DNA from: JAPUIN01 sp041580375
GTDB taxonomy: Bacteria; Acidobacteriota; Polarisedimenticolia; Gp22-AA2
NCBI GenBank assembly: GCA_041580375.1
Contig: JBFGDZ010000005.1
Span: forward strand, 1-43,106
DNA: 43,106 bases
Direction of reading: 5' to 3'
Both the position numbers and the translations under genes were made by a program. The notes below the pieces were generated by a model that saw nothing but the letters and a program-made list of their open reading frames with translations, was not told where the DNA came from and ran no database searches. Every line of letters starts with the position of its first letter. Within the stretch, counting starts at the first letter, position 1. This document shows positions 1 through 7,744 of the stretch, one piece after another.

Positions 1-495
1 CATCCGTCCGGGGATCGCACCGAGGTCCTCGGGTAGATAATCGGGTCGCGGATCGCCGGCGACCGATTCCGCTCCCCCCGCTCCCTCGAGATCGTCCAGG
101 AGCGCCGCGACCTCCTGGTCGCCCGGATAGTGACGCAGGATCGACCGGTAGGTCTCGATGGCGCCGGGATGATCGCCCAGCCGGCGCTGCACCTCCGCCA
201 GAAGCTTGCCGGCGAGGTGATTCTCGGGAGCCAGCTCCAGCACCTCCGCGAGCGAACGGCGGGCGTTCTCCAGATCACCGGCCTCGAGGTACGTGCGCCC
301 CAGCGAGATGCGCGCCGTGTGGTAGGTCGGATGGCGTGCGAGACCCTCCTGACAGACGCGCACCGCCTCCTCGAACTGCCCCGACTTGCGATACTCCTCG
401 GCCAGTTGCAGGAAGGCCCGTGAGAGCGGATCCCGCGCCATTCTCTGCTTGAGCGCCTCGATCGAGGCGCCGCGTTGTGCAGTCGGTTTCGCCAT
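1..495 (-). CDS. TPR-repeat protein, 3' end cut by the left edge
   Basis: The minus strand is open from an ATG at 495 to the window edge (165 codons, no stop), so only the N-terminal part is present. The start MAKPTAQRGASIEALKQR follows an AAGG Shine-Dalgarno five bases upstream. The protein reads as consecutive tetratricopeptide helices: residues about 25-55 (FLQLAEEYRKSGQFEEAVRV), about 58-90 (ARISLGRTYLEAGDLENARR) and about 95-130 (GKLLAEVQRRLGDHPGAIET), followed by a Gly/Pro/Asp-rich stretch. There is no signal peptide, so it is probably cytoplasmic. TPR domains are protein-interaction scaffolds; nothing visible gives a specific partner. It lies downstream of the pilus operon on the same strand but beyond that operon's terminator, so it is probably a separate unit. 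Sure of the TPR call, not of a function. Confidence 0.8.
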   Translation of the reverse strand, partial: MAKPTAQRGASIEALKQRMARDPLSRAFLQLAEEYRKSGQFEEAVRVCQEGLARHPTYHTARISLGRTYLEAGDLENARRSLAEVLELAPENHLAGKLLAEVQRRLGDHPGAIETYRSILRHYPGDQEVAALLDDLEGAGGAESVAGDPRPDYLPEDLGAIPGRM

Positions 496-579
496 GGACC
501 TTAAATGATTGACACAAATAGATTAGCGCCGCGGCCGAGAAGCGGCAACGCGGCGATTATATGGTCGCCCGAATCGCTT

Positions 580-614
580 GTCAAAAGGGAAAGCCCCCGG
601 GGATTCCGGGGGCT
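580..614 (-). terminator. Intrinsic terminator of the pilus operon
   Basis: A perfect 9-bp stem AGCCCCCGG / CCGGGGGCT with a 5-base loop lies at 592-614. Read on the minus strand it is followed by TTTCCCTTTT. It sits about 20 bases after the stop of the last gene of the pil operon (636) and before the TPR gene. Confidence 0.7.
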
Positions 615-635
615 CGATCCGGTGCGTCGATCAAC

Positions 636-1118
636 TCAGGCCGCGAAGATGATCGCCAGGTCGGCCGTGAACGAGACCGGATTGCCGAGCAGATCGTGTC
701 CGTTGACCTGAAGGCGTCCGAGCAGCGCCTGGCCCGCCATGAAGCCGGCCTTGTCGGCCGCGGGGAGCACGGTGAGGAACAGCGAGCCGGTGCTGCCCAC
801 GGGGATGAAGCCCGTGCTGATGACGCCGGGCGGCGGGTTCGGGACGACGCCGAAGTACTCGACCGTGTAGTCGGTGAACGTCACCTCGTTGAAGAAGGTG
901 TTCGCGTTGCCGTTGCGATCCTCGATCTTCACGGTCAGATTCGCGACGACGTCCGTCGTCGGATCGCTCACGCTGACGCCGTTGTACGTGATCGCCGAGA
1001 CGACCGGCACGCCCTCGGCGGTCTCGGGATCATCGTGGCGGTTGCAGGAGCCCGCGGCCAGCACGAGGGCGACGGCCGCCAGGACCGTGAAGATGGTCTC
1101 GACTCGATGGGTCCTCAT
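636..1118 (-). CDS. Small secreted lipoprotein translationally coupled to pilQ
   Basis: A 160-residue protein starting at ATG 1118, which overlaps the pilQ stop as ATGA and has AGGAGG seven bases upstream. Residues 1-23 form a lipoprotein-type signal (MRTHRVETIF, hydrophobic core, then LAAGSC). The mature part after Cys24 is rich in beta-strand patterns (VSVSDPTTDVVANLTVKIED, SLFLTVLPAAD) and looks like a single Ig-like or beta-sandwich domain with one Pro-rich loop. I do not recognise a named family. As last gene of the pilMNOPQ operon it may act at the secretin, for example as a pilotin or assembly lipoprotein. Known pilotins (PilF/PilW) are TPR helical proteins, so it would not be a homologue of those. 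A longer in-frame start upstream lies inside pilQ and has no ribosome site. Confidence 0.8.
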   Translation of the reverse strand: MRTHRVETIFTVLAAVALVLAAGSCNRHDDPETAEGVPVVSAITYNGVSVSDPTTDVVANLTVKIEDRNGNANTFFNEVTFTDYTVEYFGVVPNPPPGVISTGFIPVGSTGSLFLTVLPAADKAGFMAGQALLGRLQVNGHDLLGNPVSFTADLAIIFAA

Positions 1119-3871
1119 GCCTTGTCCTCCTGCCCCGGCGACTTCGTGGAGATTCTCGGCGTAATGAAGATCAGAAGCTCCGTGTTCTTGCGATTGATCG
1201 ACTTGTTCTTGAACAACCATCCGATCCCGGGAATCTTCGAGAGGCCCGGGACCCCCGCCCGCGTGATCGAGGCGTTCAGCTTGAAAATTCCGCCGATGAC
1301 GGCGGTTCCGCCGTCGGGCACGAGGATCTGGGTCTCGGCGCGCTCCGTGATGATGGGCGGCACGTCTCCGACCCGGTTGACGAAGTCGGGAGACGAGTTG
1401 TCCACCATGACGTCCATGATCACCGTCTTCTCCTTGGTGATCTGGGGCGTCACCTCGAGCTTCAGCGAGGCGGAGATGAACTCGACGTTGATCTGCGTCG
1501 CCGTGGTGCTGACGACCGGAATCTGAACGCCCTGCTCGATGATCGCCTTCTGGTTGTTCTGCGTGGTGATGCGCGGCGACGAGAGCACCTTGACGTCACC
1601 GTTCAGCTCGAAGGCGTCCAGCTGCACATCCAGGTTCACGGAGTCCAGCACATTGCCGAAGGTGAGCCCGAGTGTGCCGGCGGACGCGGCCGCGGGCAGG
1701 CTGACGTCGTAATCCAGCGTGCCCGTGTGCGGGAAGTCCAGGTTCGTCTGAGTGCCCTTGGCGGTCGAGGCCTCGCCGTGAACGCCCCAGACGATCCCGA
1801 AGTCGCGGTTGAACTCCCGGTCCGTCTCGACGATCCGCGCCTCGATCACGACCTGCGGCGTCTGCTCGTCGAGGGCGTCGATCAGACGGTTGATCGGCTC
1901 CTGCCGGTCCCGGAGATCCGTGATGATCAGGGTGTTCGTGCGATCGTCCATGATCACGTCGCCACGCTTCGACATGATCTTCTTGATGATCGGCGTCACC
2001 GAGCCCGCCTTCGCGTAGGACAGGCTCCGGGTGAACGTGATCGGCTCCTCCTCCAGTTCCTGGGCCTCCAGCAGCGCCTTTCGGGCGGCGGCCTCGGCGG
2101 CCAGCTTCTGGGTCGTGGCGATCCGGATGACGTTGTTCTCGAAGATCTTGTCCAGGCCGTTGTTCTTCAGGATGATGTCGAGCGCCTGGTCCTCCGGAAC
2201 GTTTTCGAGCACGATCGTGAGGTTTCCCGAGACGGCCGGGTCCAGGACGATGTTGTAGCCCGTGATCTCGTGGAAGAGCCTGAATACGTCCTTCAGATCG
2301 GCGTCCTTGAAGTTCAGGGAGATCGGCTTGCCTGTGTACTTCGGGCCGGTGTCGGAGATCGCCCGGCTCGAGAATCGCGAGGGACCGAACAGGATGCGCT
2401 GGTCGCGCTTGCTCCCGGGGTCCGAGCGGAACGCCACCTCGCGCGGCTTCGCGTCGACCCTCACCTCTCCCTGGGCCAGGAGCGGATTGGAGGACTTCGG
2501 CAGGAGCGGCTCGGGGACGGGCGCCTCGACGTCCGGCTCGTCCTCGTCGGGCCCGCCCATCGCCATCGGCCCCGGAACGCCCGGGGTCTCCGCGGCCAGG
2601 GGCTGTGCGATCGGCTCCTGAACGACGGGGCCGCGCTGCACGGCATGCTGGACGGCCTCGTCCGAGAAGTCGATGACCAGCCCATCGCCGACCGGCTGAA
2701 TCGCGTACGGCTTCGGGCCGCTCATGTCCAGGACGACGCGGGCGATCGGCCGCGGCCGGCTGGCAAACTGGGCCACTCGCACGCGGGAGAGCACGTTCGA
2801 CGCGACCGCCACGGTGCGGGTGTCGGTGCCGACCACCACGCCGGGCAGGTCCACAACCAGCCGCGGCGGATTCTGAAGCTCGAAGTGCTCGGCGGACAGC
2901 GTGCCGTCCGCCTTGAGGACGACGACCGGCGCCGATCCCGACGAATCGGCCCGTACACCCAGCAGCGTCTTCGCCGGCGGTCCCTGCGCAGCGGACACCT
3001 GGACGGCCGGCACCCGGCCGGTCTGCGAGGCCGTCGCTCCGGGCGCCGGCTTCGGCGCGGGCGTCGCGCCCGATCCGTCCGCCACGCCCTGGGAAGCCGG
3101 CAGCGGCGTCAACTCGGGCAGCGGCGAGTCGTCCTCCTCCTCGAGCGGCAACGGCTCGAGCTCCCCTTGCGACGGACCTCGACCGGGATCCTCCCCGATC
3201 GGCTCGAGCAGTTCGTCGAGACCGGGAGGCACGCCCTCTCCCTCATCGGGTTCCGGACCGATCGGCTCCTCGAGCGGAAGGGGCTCGAACTCGGCGTCGT
3301 CCGCGGCGGCGTCGGGCGGCGCGGTCAGAAGCTCGTACTCGCCCTCTTCGTTGAGAAGAAGCTCCGTGTCGGCATCGGACCCCTCGTCCGGTTCGACTCC
3401 CCGGGCCATCATCGGCGGCTCCGGCGTATTCTCCGAGTCGCTCAACGACGGGAACTCCACCACCAGATCGTTCCCGTCCAGGTGTATGGAATGCTGGGAG
3501 GCGAAGACGTTCTGAAATTCGAACTTGGCGATCATCCCGCCGTCGACGCTCTCGACGGCGGACACGCGGACGGTTTCCACCTGAGGAGTCCGGATCGGCA
3601 CGACCGAACTGATGCCCTGGATCTGGACGTCCAGCAGCTCGAGGACCAGCGTCGTCGGATCGGGCTGATACGAGGTGTAGCTGAACGGGTAATTGCCGTG
3701 CAGAACGACCTCGGTCCCGGTCGGCGTGGCCGAGTGATCGATCTTTGAAATGACCACCGCGGCCGGCACGTCGAGCGCCGCCAGACCCGGATCGCTGACG
3801 GGCGGATTGCCCGAGCAACGCAGGGCGGCCGCGGCGAGTACGACAAGAATCGCGACCTTCCCGAACCTCAT
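1115..3871 (-). CDS. pilQ: Type IV pilus secretin PilQ
   Basis: 918 residues; ATG 3871 follows GGAGGAGG and overlaps the pilP stop (ATGA). PilQ forms the outer-membrane channel through which the pilus passes. Visible order: signal sequence with a Cys at 19 (possible lipoprotein, but the preceding Arg is atypical); first AMIN domain about 38-140; acidic, Pro-rich linker about 144-262; second AMIN domain about 300-403; low-complexity region to about 500; STN/N0 domain about 516-590 (PISLNFKDADLKDVFRLFHE); N1-type domain about 610-668; secretin barrel domain about 672-910, ending in the usual NRKNTELLIFITPRI. AMIN domains bind peptidoglycan. It is longer than most PilQ proteins (about 700-770) because of the linkers. 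Members of the same operon are pilM, N, O and P. Confidence 0.96.
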   Translation of the reverse strand: MRFGKVAILVVLAAAALRCSGNPPVSDPGLAALDVPAAVVISKIDHSATPTGTEVVLHGNYPFSYTSYQPDPTTLVLELLDVQIQGISSVVPIRTPQVETVRVSAVESVDGGMIAKFEFQNVFASQHSIHLDGNDLVVEFPSLSDSENTPEPPMMARGVEPDEGSDADTELLLNEEGEYELLTAPPDAAADDAEFEPLPLEEPIGPEPDEGEGVPPGLDELLEPIGEDPGRGPSQGELEPLPLEEEDDSPLPELTPLPASQGVADGSGATPAPKPAPGATASQTGRVPAVQVSAAQGPPAKTLLGVRADSSGSAPVVVLKADGTLSAEHFELQNPPRLVVDLPGVVVGTDTRTVAVASNVLSRVRVAQFASRPRPIARVVLDMSGPKPYAIQPVGDGLVIDFSDEAVQHAVQRGPVVQEPIAQPLAAETPGVPGPMAMGGPDEDEPDVEAPVPEPLLPKSSNPLLAQGEVRVDAKPREVAFRSDPGSKRDQRILFGPSRFSSRAISDTGPKYTGKPISLNFKDADLKDVFRLFHEITGYNIVLDPAVSGNLTIVLENVPEDQALDIILKNNGLDKIFENNVIRIATTQKLAAEAAARKALLEAQELEEEPITFTRSLSYAKAGSVTPIIKKIMSKRGDVIMDDRTNTLIITDLRDRQEPINRLIDALDEQTPQVVIEARIVETDREFNRDFGIVWGVHGEASTAKGTQTNLDFPHTGTLDYDVSLPAAASAGTLGLTFGNVLDSVNLDVQLDAFELNGDVKVLSSPRITTQNNQKAIIEQGVQIPVVSTTATQINVEFISASLKLEVTPQITKEKTVIMDVMVDNSSPDFVNRVGDVPPIITERAETQILVPDGGTAVIGGIFKLNASITRAGVPGLSKIPGIGWLFKNKSINRKNTELLIFITPRISTKSPGQEDKA

Positions 3872-4410
3872 AACGTGTCCTCCTCCGCTGTCGTCAACCT
3901 CTTCGTCACGTCACGGTATGGTTTGATGCTCCTGGGATCGTTGACCTCCTGCCGGAACACGACGATTCCCTGATTGCGATTGATTCGCGTGATCTTTCCG
4001 TCATAGAGGGTATCCCCCACCTTGAGGAAATAGCCCTTGTTGTCGCTGCCGTTGAAGAACGCCATCGCCTCCCTTCCCTTCTGGACGATGCCGACCAGAT
4101 CGACCTCCGAGATGAGCATCCCCTGGATGCCCCGGGGCCGCTCGCCCGGCTTGCCCACGGTGAGGGAGTCGACGAGCGAGCGGAAGGGATCCCTTCGGCC
4201 TGCGGGGTCGTACGTGAACCCCCGCCCCTCCAGCATCGCCTCGTTGTCCTGCATGATCCGATTGATGGTCTCGGCGACGTTCTGCGGCGCCTTCTCCTCC
4301 GCGACCTCGGCCGGGGCGCTCTCCTCCTGTGCCTGCGCGCGCGGCGCCCCGGCGGCGATGGCCGCCAGCAGGAGGATGATGGTCGTCCGGACGATGGGAG
4401 GATGGCTCAT
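3868..4410 (-). CDS. pilP: Type IV pilus assembly protein PilP
   Basis: 180 residues starting MSHPPIVRTT at ATG 4410, which overlaps the pilO stop as ATGA. PilP is the periplasmic protein that links the inner-membrane PilMNO complex to the secretin PilQ. A hydrophobic signal segment covers residues about 8-27 (IILLLAAIAAGAPRAQAQ) and ends in an Ala-x-Ala type site with no lipobox Cys, so it looks like a cleaved signal peptide or anchor rather than the lipoprotein form of many PilP. The conserved PilP fold begins near YDPAGRRDPFRSL (67-79) and contains GIQGMLISEVDLVGIV and GYFLKVGDTLYDGKITRI. Length and place between pilO and pilQ fit. The same frame is open far upstream, but that part is antisense-like and overlaps pilO and pilN. 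Confidence 0.93.
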   Translation of the reverse strand: MSHPPIVRTTIILLLAAIAAGAPRAQAQEESAPAEVAEEKAPQNVAETINRIMQDNEAMLEGRGFTYDPAGRRDPFRSLVDSLTVGKPGERPRGIQGMLISEVDLVGIVQKGREAMAFFNGSDNKGYFLKVGDTLYDGKITRINRNQGIVVFRQEVNDPRSIKPYRDVTKRLTTAEEDTL

Positions 4411-4985
4411 GGCTGCTGCTCTCCCTGTCTCTTCTCGTCGTAGACGAACGTCGTCGCCGTGAATGTCGAGCCGATCGAGTGGCCCGCCTTCCGGCTCGCA
4501 CTGATGTTCACTCCGCTGACGTTGATGATCCGCGAGTACTTGCTGATCCGATCGAAGAACACTCCGAGATCGTGATAATCGCCCTCGATCTCCATCATGA
4601 TCGGGAATTCGTGGTAGAACTCGCGCGCGCGGAGCGAGCCGGGATTGAACTGCTTCAGATCCAGGTTGGATTGATCGGTGAGGTTCTTCACCCACTTCAG
4701 GAGCTCCCCGGTTTCGGGCGTCGTGGGGAGAATGGTCAGCAGATCGTTGAGCTTGAACTGGAGGTTTTCGATCTCCTTCTCGAACTCCGGCAGCTTCGCC
4801 TCGATCGCCTGCCCCCTGCGGATCTCCGTCTGCAGGTTTTCGAGGTTGGCGCGCGCCGCCAGGTTCTTCTTCTTCATCTCGCCGAAGTTGGGGTACGCGA
4901 AATACGCCACGCAGACGAGCACCACCGCCATGGCGGCGACGACGCCGAACTGTCCCCAGAATGGCAGCTTCTTCAGATCGAACAT
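4407..4985 (-). CDS. pilO: Type IV pilus inner-membrane protein PilO
   Basis: 192 residues. A short cytoplasmic N-terminus (MFDLKKLPFW) is followed by one membrane segment (residues about 12-31), then a coiled coil about 37-80 (KKKNLAARANLENLQTEIRR onward) and a C-terminal ferredoxin-like domain (EFPIMMEIEGDYHDLGVFFD). This is the standard PilO layout; PilO dimerises with PilN in the alignment complex between PilM in the cytoplasm and PilP-PilQ. The stop overlaps the pilP start (ATGA). The gap to pilN is only nine bases, the only junction in the pilM-to-pilQ run without an overlap. Confidence 0.93.
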   Translation of the reverse strand: MFDLKKLPFWGQFGVVAAMAVVLVCVAYFAYPNFGEMKKKNLAARANLENLQTEIRRGQAIEAKLPEFEKEIENLQFKLNDLLTILPTTPETGELLKWVKNLTDQSNLDLKQFNPGSLRAREFYHEFPIMMEIEGDYHDLGVFFDRISKYSRIINVSGVNISASRKAGHSIGSTFTATTFVYDEKRQGEQQP

Positions 4986-4994
4986 CTTCGTCCT

Positions 4995-5606
4995 CTACTG
5001 AACCGCCCCCGCGCCTGCGGCCCCCGGCGCAACCTCGCCGGGAAGCGGCTGCGGCAGGAATTGACAGGTCAGCGAGAAATTCACTCCCGCGTCGACGGAC
5101 GAGATCGGCCCCATGACCACGTTCTGGAAGTACCTCGATCCCGTGAGGTTGTTGTAGAAGTTGGACACGGCGTTGTAGGTCGTCGCCTTGCCGCGGATCT
5201 GGATGTTGAACCCGCTCTCGGTCATCGACTCGAGCCAGAGAAAGTCGGGCAGCTGCTTGCTCACCTCGTCCAGAAGATGCACCGGGCCGCTCTGATTCCT
5301 CTTCAGCTGGGTGATCAGCTCGATCTTCCGCTGGAGGAGCTCCTTCTTGGCCTTGTACTCCTCGCCTTTCCGGATGATCTCCTGAAGACGCTGGCGCTCG
5401 GCCTCGGCCCTGGCCGTCTCCTCGGCGAGGGCCCTCCGCTCGCTGTCCAGGCTGTACCAGCGCCATCCGATGAAGAGGACGGCCAGGATGACGATGCCCG
5501 CCATGAGGGCGTTCTGGCCCAGGGTGCCCACGCCCTCGAATTTTGGCAGGCTGACGGACCGCTCGCGGGTCTGTTGCGCGGTGGCGAGCAGATTGATCTT
5601 GATCAT
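4995..5606 (-). CDS. pilN: Type IV pilus inner-membrane protein PilN
   Basis: 203 residues beginning MIKINLLATAQQ; the N-terminal INLL motif is the conserved peptide by which PilN binds PilM. A membrane segment follows (about 33-51, ALMAGIVILAVLFIGWRWY), then a long Glu/Arg-rich coiled coil (about 55-105) and a periplasmic ferredoxin-like domain (FLWLESMTESGFNIQIRGKA). The C-terminus is a short Pro/Ala/Gly tail. The start ATG overlaps the pilM stop (ATGA). It pairs with PilO in the pilus alignment complex. Confidence 0.94.
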   Translation of the reverse strand: MIKINLLATAQQTRERSVSLPKFEGVGTLGQNALMAGIVILAVLFIGWRWYSLDSERRALAEETARAEAERQRLQEIIRKGEEYKAKKELLQRKIELITQLKRNQSGPVHLLDEVSKQLPDFLWLESMTESGFNIQIRGKATTYNAVSNFYNNLTGSRYFQNVVMGPISSVDAGVNFSLTCQFLPQPLPGEVAPGAAGAGAVQ

Positions 5607-6667
5607 CGGTTGTCCCCGATCCGCCGGCTCGCGAGACCCACGGCGATGCTCACGCTGGCGCTCATCTCGTCGACCTCCTCGGGCGAGATCCCCTTGCCCA
5701 CGTGAACCCGGTTGAACGGGTTCAGGTGCTCGACCGGGACGCCGAAGCGCTCCGCCAGGGCCTCCTGGAGATGAGGCACGCGGGAGGATCCGCCGGCCAG
5801 AACCAGCTTCTCGATGTTCTCGCCCGGCGTCGTGTTCTTGAAGAAGTCGACGGTCTTCTGGATCTCGGTGCCGACGTAGTCGTTCACGGACGCGAGGATC
5901 GGCGTGACGTTCTCGACCGGGATGCCGTCGACCTCCTCGCCCCGCTTCAGGGATTCCGCCTGCTCGAAGCTCAGATTGAGCTCCTTGCGGATCGCGTCGT
6001 TGTAGTGGCTGCCCCCGACCGAGATGTCGCGCCAGAAGATCGAGGTGGTGCCCTTCAGGATGGCGACGTTCGTGGTGTTGGCTCCGATGTTCACCAGCGC
6101 CGTGCCCCCCTCGCTCTCCGCGTCATAGTTCATCTCGAAGCAGTTCTGAAGGGCGAACACGTCCACGTCCACCAGGACCGGATTGCGCCCCGCCTGGCTG
6201 ACGACCGAGGTGTAGTCGTTGATCTTGTCCTTCTTGGCCGCGACGAGGAGGACGTCCATGTTCCCCTCGCTGCCGGAGACACTCTTGAGAACCTGATAGG
6301 CCAGGTTGACGTCCTCGACGTCGAACGGGATGTACTGTTCCGCCTCCCAGGGTATGACCTCCGCCAGCTCCTCCTCCGAAGTCGCCGGAATGGAGATCTT
6401 CTTGATGATCACGCTGTGCCCGGAGAGCGCGATCGCCACGTCGGCGCCCTTGATCTTGCGGGACGCCAGCGCCTTCTGGATGGTCTCGATCACCAGCCCG
6501 GAGTCCATGATGGCGCCATCGACGATCGCCTCCGGGGAGAGCGGCTCGACCGCCATGCTCAGGAGCTGATAGCCCTTCCCCTTACCCAGCTCCTTGAGCT
6601 CGACGGCCTTCACGGCGCTCGATCCGATGTCGAGCCCGATCAGGTTCCTGCTCCTGGAGAAGAACAC
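5603..6667 (-). CDS. pilM: Type IV pilus actin-like ATPase PilM
   Basis: PilM is a cytoplasmic actin/FtsA-fold protein that docks the pilus alignment complex through the PilN N-terminus. Visible: phosphate-1 loop NLIGLDIGSSAVKAVELKE near the N-terminus, GGTALVNIGANTTNVAIL as phosphate-2, and EKLVLAGGSSRVPHLQEAL as the adenosine motif. I chose the GTG at 6667 (protein begins MFFSRSRNLIGLDIG, 354 residues) because GAGGGAG lies seven bases upstream and family members begin here. An in-frame GTG at 6709 adds 14 residues but its purine run abuts the start codon. First gene of the pilMNOPQ operon, with a promoter candidate about 80 bp upstream. Confidence 0.94.
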   Translation of the reverse strand: MFFSRSRNLIGLDIGSSAVKAVELKELGKGKGYQLLSMAVEPLSPEAIVDGAIMDSGLVIETIQKALASRKIKGADVAIALSGHSVIIKKISIPATSEEELAEVIPWEAEQYIPFDVEDVNLAYQVLKSVSGSEGNMDVLLVAAKKDKINDYTSVVSQAGRNPVLVDVDVFALQNCFEMNYDAESEGGTALVNIGANTTNVAILKGTTSIFWRDISVGGSHYNDAIRKELNLSFEQAESLKRGEEVDGIPVENVTPILASVNDYVGTEIQKTVDFFKNTTPGENIEKLVLAGGSSRVPHLQEALAERFGVPVEHLNPFNRVHVGKGISPEEVDEMSASVSIAVGLASRRIGDNR

Positions 6668-6745
6668 CGGCGATCTCCCTCGTCCTCGTTCCGTTGAATC
6701 CCGTACCACTCCCCCTGGAGTGACGGCCTTTTTTCACGAAAATTC

Positions 6746-6773
6746 AATATATCCCGCGACTCCAATATTGCAA
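6746..6773 (-). promoter_or_regulatory. Candidate sigma70 promoter for pilMNOPQ
   Basis: Minus strand: TTGCAA (6768-6773), 16-bp spacer, TATATT (6746-6751), in the AT-rich part of the pilM-rpmB gap. The expected transcription start near 6739 leaves a leader of about 70 bases. The -35 matches only 4 of 6 consensus bases, but similar TTGCNN-N16-TATATT elements lie before two other genes here (35455 and 37557). Confidence 0.45.
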
Positions 6774-6833
6774 GGCGGCCTGTCAAAATCATTATCATGC
6801 AGTCCTAATTTTGCATATACAGATTAGCTTGAA

Positions 6834-6989
6834 TTACATATACGTCATCTGCGGCGCCGGACTGACCACGAAATCGCCGCCAATCGTCCCGTCGTCCCGA
6901 GATGGGAGGACGCTGAACGTGAAGGGGGGGCTGGGGCCGGGCCCGTTGATCGGGCCTTCGGGGGTGTGGTAGAGTGCGCCCTCACCCGC
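6834..6989 (-). other. Unexplained open frame in the pilM-rpmB gap, possible gene remnant
   Basis: The 374-bp gap 6668-7041 holds no recognised gene. On the minus strand, 51 sense codons run between TGA (6990-6992) and TAA (6834-6836) with no usable start near the beginning. The translation (PSPPFTFSVLPSRDDGTIGG, then DFVVSPAPQMTYM) reads like the C-terminus of a secreted or beta-rich protein. It could be a decayed 3' end or chance. The rest of the gap is AT-rich and carries the pil and rpmB promoter candidates. Confidence 0.2.
6946..6975 (+). promoter_or_regulatory. Candidate promoter for rpmB
   Basis: TTGATC (6946-6951), 18-bp spacer, TAGAGT (6970-6975), four of six consensus bases at each element. 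It lies 66 bp before the rpmB start codon. Weak call from sequence alone. Confidence 0.35.
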
Positions 6990-7041
6990 TCAGACGGGCC
7001 GGCGCGGCTCCGCCGCCGGGTCTCAGGGGAGGTTTTCGGGA

Positions 7042-7236
7042 ATGGCGCGATCGTGCGAGATCTGCGGGAAGCGTGCGGTGCACGGGCACCGGATCAGCCA
7101 CGCGAACAACGTCTCCTCGCGCGTCTGGTACCCGAACGTTCAGCGGGTGCGGGTGATCGTCGGAAAAACCCGTCGCCGCATGAAGGTCTGCACGCGCTGT
7201 CTCAAGTCCGGGAACGTCGTCAAGGCGGCGTCCTGA
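7042..7236 (+). CDS. rpmB: 50S ribosomal protein L28 (zinc-binding form)
   Basis: 64 residues, MARSCEICGKRAVHGHRISH onward, the normal length and pattern of bacterial L28 of the large ribosomal subunit. Two CxxC pairs are present (Cys5/Cys8 and Cys50/Cys53, CTRC), the signature of the zinc-containing form. Conserved features include SHANNVSSRVWYPNVQ and the basic C-terminal part. ATG 7042 follows GGGGAGG at a normal distance. It is a single-gene unit on the plus strand between minus-strand neighbours (pilM divergent, ridA convergent). Its GC-rich 3' flank can form a hairpin but has no T run. Confidence 0.97.
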   Translation: MARSCEICGKRAVHGHRISHANNVSSRVWYPNVQRVRVIVGKTRRRMKVCTRCLKSGNVVKAAS

Positions 7237-7282
7237 CTCCCGGCCCCCGGCCCGCGGGGCCTCCCGGCGGGCTCCGGCCTCC

Positions 7283-7666
7283 TCAGCCGATCGCGATCGC
7301 GTCGATCTCGATCCGCGCGCCCAGGGGCAGCCCGGCCACCTGCACGGTGGCCCGCGCCGGACGGGTCGATCCGAAGTAGCGCTCGTACACGCGATTCACG
7401 GCCTGGAAGTCCGACAGGTCGGCGAGATACACGGTCGTCCTGACGACGCGATCGAAGCCGCTGCCTCCCGCCTCGAGCACCGCCTTCAGATTCTCCAGCG
7501 CCCGGGTCGTCTGCTCCTCGATCGATCCGCGCACCATCTCGCCGGTCGCCGGATCCAGCGGGATCTGTCCCGACAGGAAGATGAATCCTCCCGCTGCAAC
7601 CGCCTGCGAGTACGGTCCGATGGCCTTCGGCGCCTTCAAGGTGGTGATCCTCGTGCCGCTCTCCAT
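7283..7666 (-). CDS. ridA: RidA family reactive enamine/imine deaminase
   Basis: 127 residues, the standard length. RidA proteins hydrolyse reactive 2-aminoacrylate and related imines released by PLP enzymes. The catalytic-site residues of the family are at their usual positions: Arg105 in TRPARATVQV and Glu120 in ARIEIDAIAIG; other family patterns are GPYSQAV and LSGQIPLDPATGE. ATG 7666 follows GGGAGG. It lies 78 bp downstream of the Rel/Spo gene on the same strand, probably co-transcribed with it. Cytoplasmic; no signal peptide. Confidence 0.95.
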   Translation of the reverse strand: MESGTRITTLKAPKAIGPYSQAVAAGGFIFLSGQIPLDPATGEMVRGSIEEQTTRALENLKAVLEAGGSGFDRVVRTTVYLADLSDFQAVNRVYERYFGSTRPARATVQVAGLPLGARIEIDAIAIG

Positions 7667-7744
7667 GAATCGATCCTCCCTCGCTCCCGTACCGGCCCGC
7701 GCGCCCCCCCGCGATCTGTGGCGCAGGATCGACCCGGCGGACCC

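Noticed and set aside
1727..3748. Long plus-strand open frame (673 codons) opposite pilQ
   Set aside because: Antisense shadow of pilQ in GC-rich DNA; Arg/Leu/Asp/Val-rich composition with no recognisable domain, while the minus strand has full secretin domains.
3868..5466. Single 532-codon minus-strand frame covering pilP plus pilO and part of pilN
   Set aside because: Only the last 180 codons are PilP; the upstream part is out of frame with clear PilO and PilN and has Arg/Glu/Gly-rich nonsense composition.
6746..6795. Sigma54-type promoter before pilM
   Set aside because: GG and GC elements are separated by 7 bases instead of the required 10; the sigma70-like pair fits better.
7242..7261. 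GGCCCC / GGGGCC hairpin after rpmB as terminator
   Set aside because: No T run on either side; GC-rich hairpins are common in this DNA.
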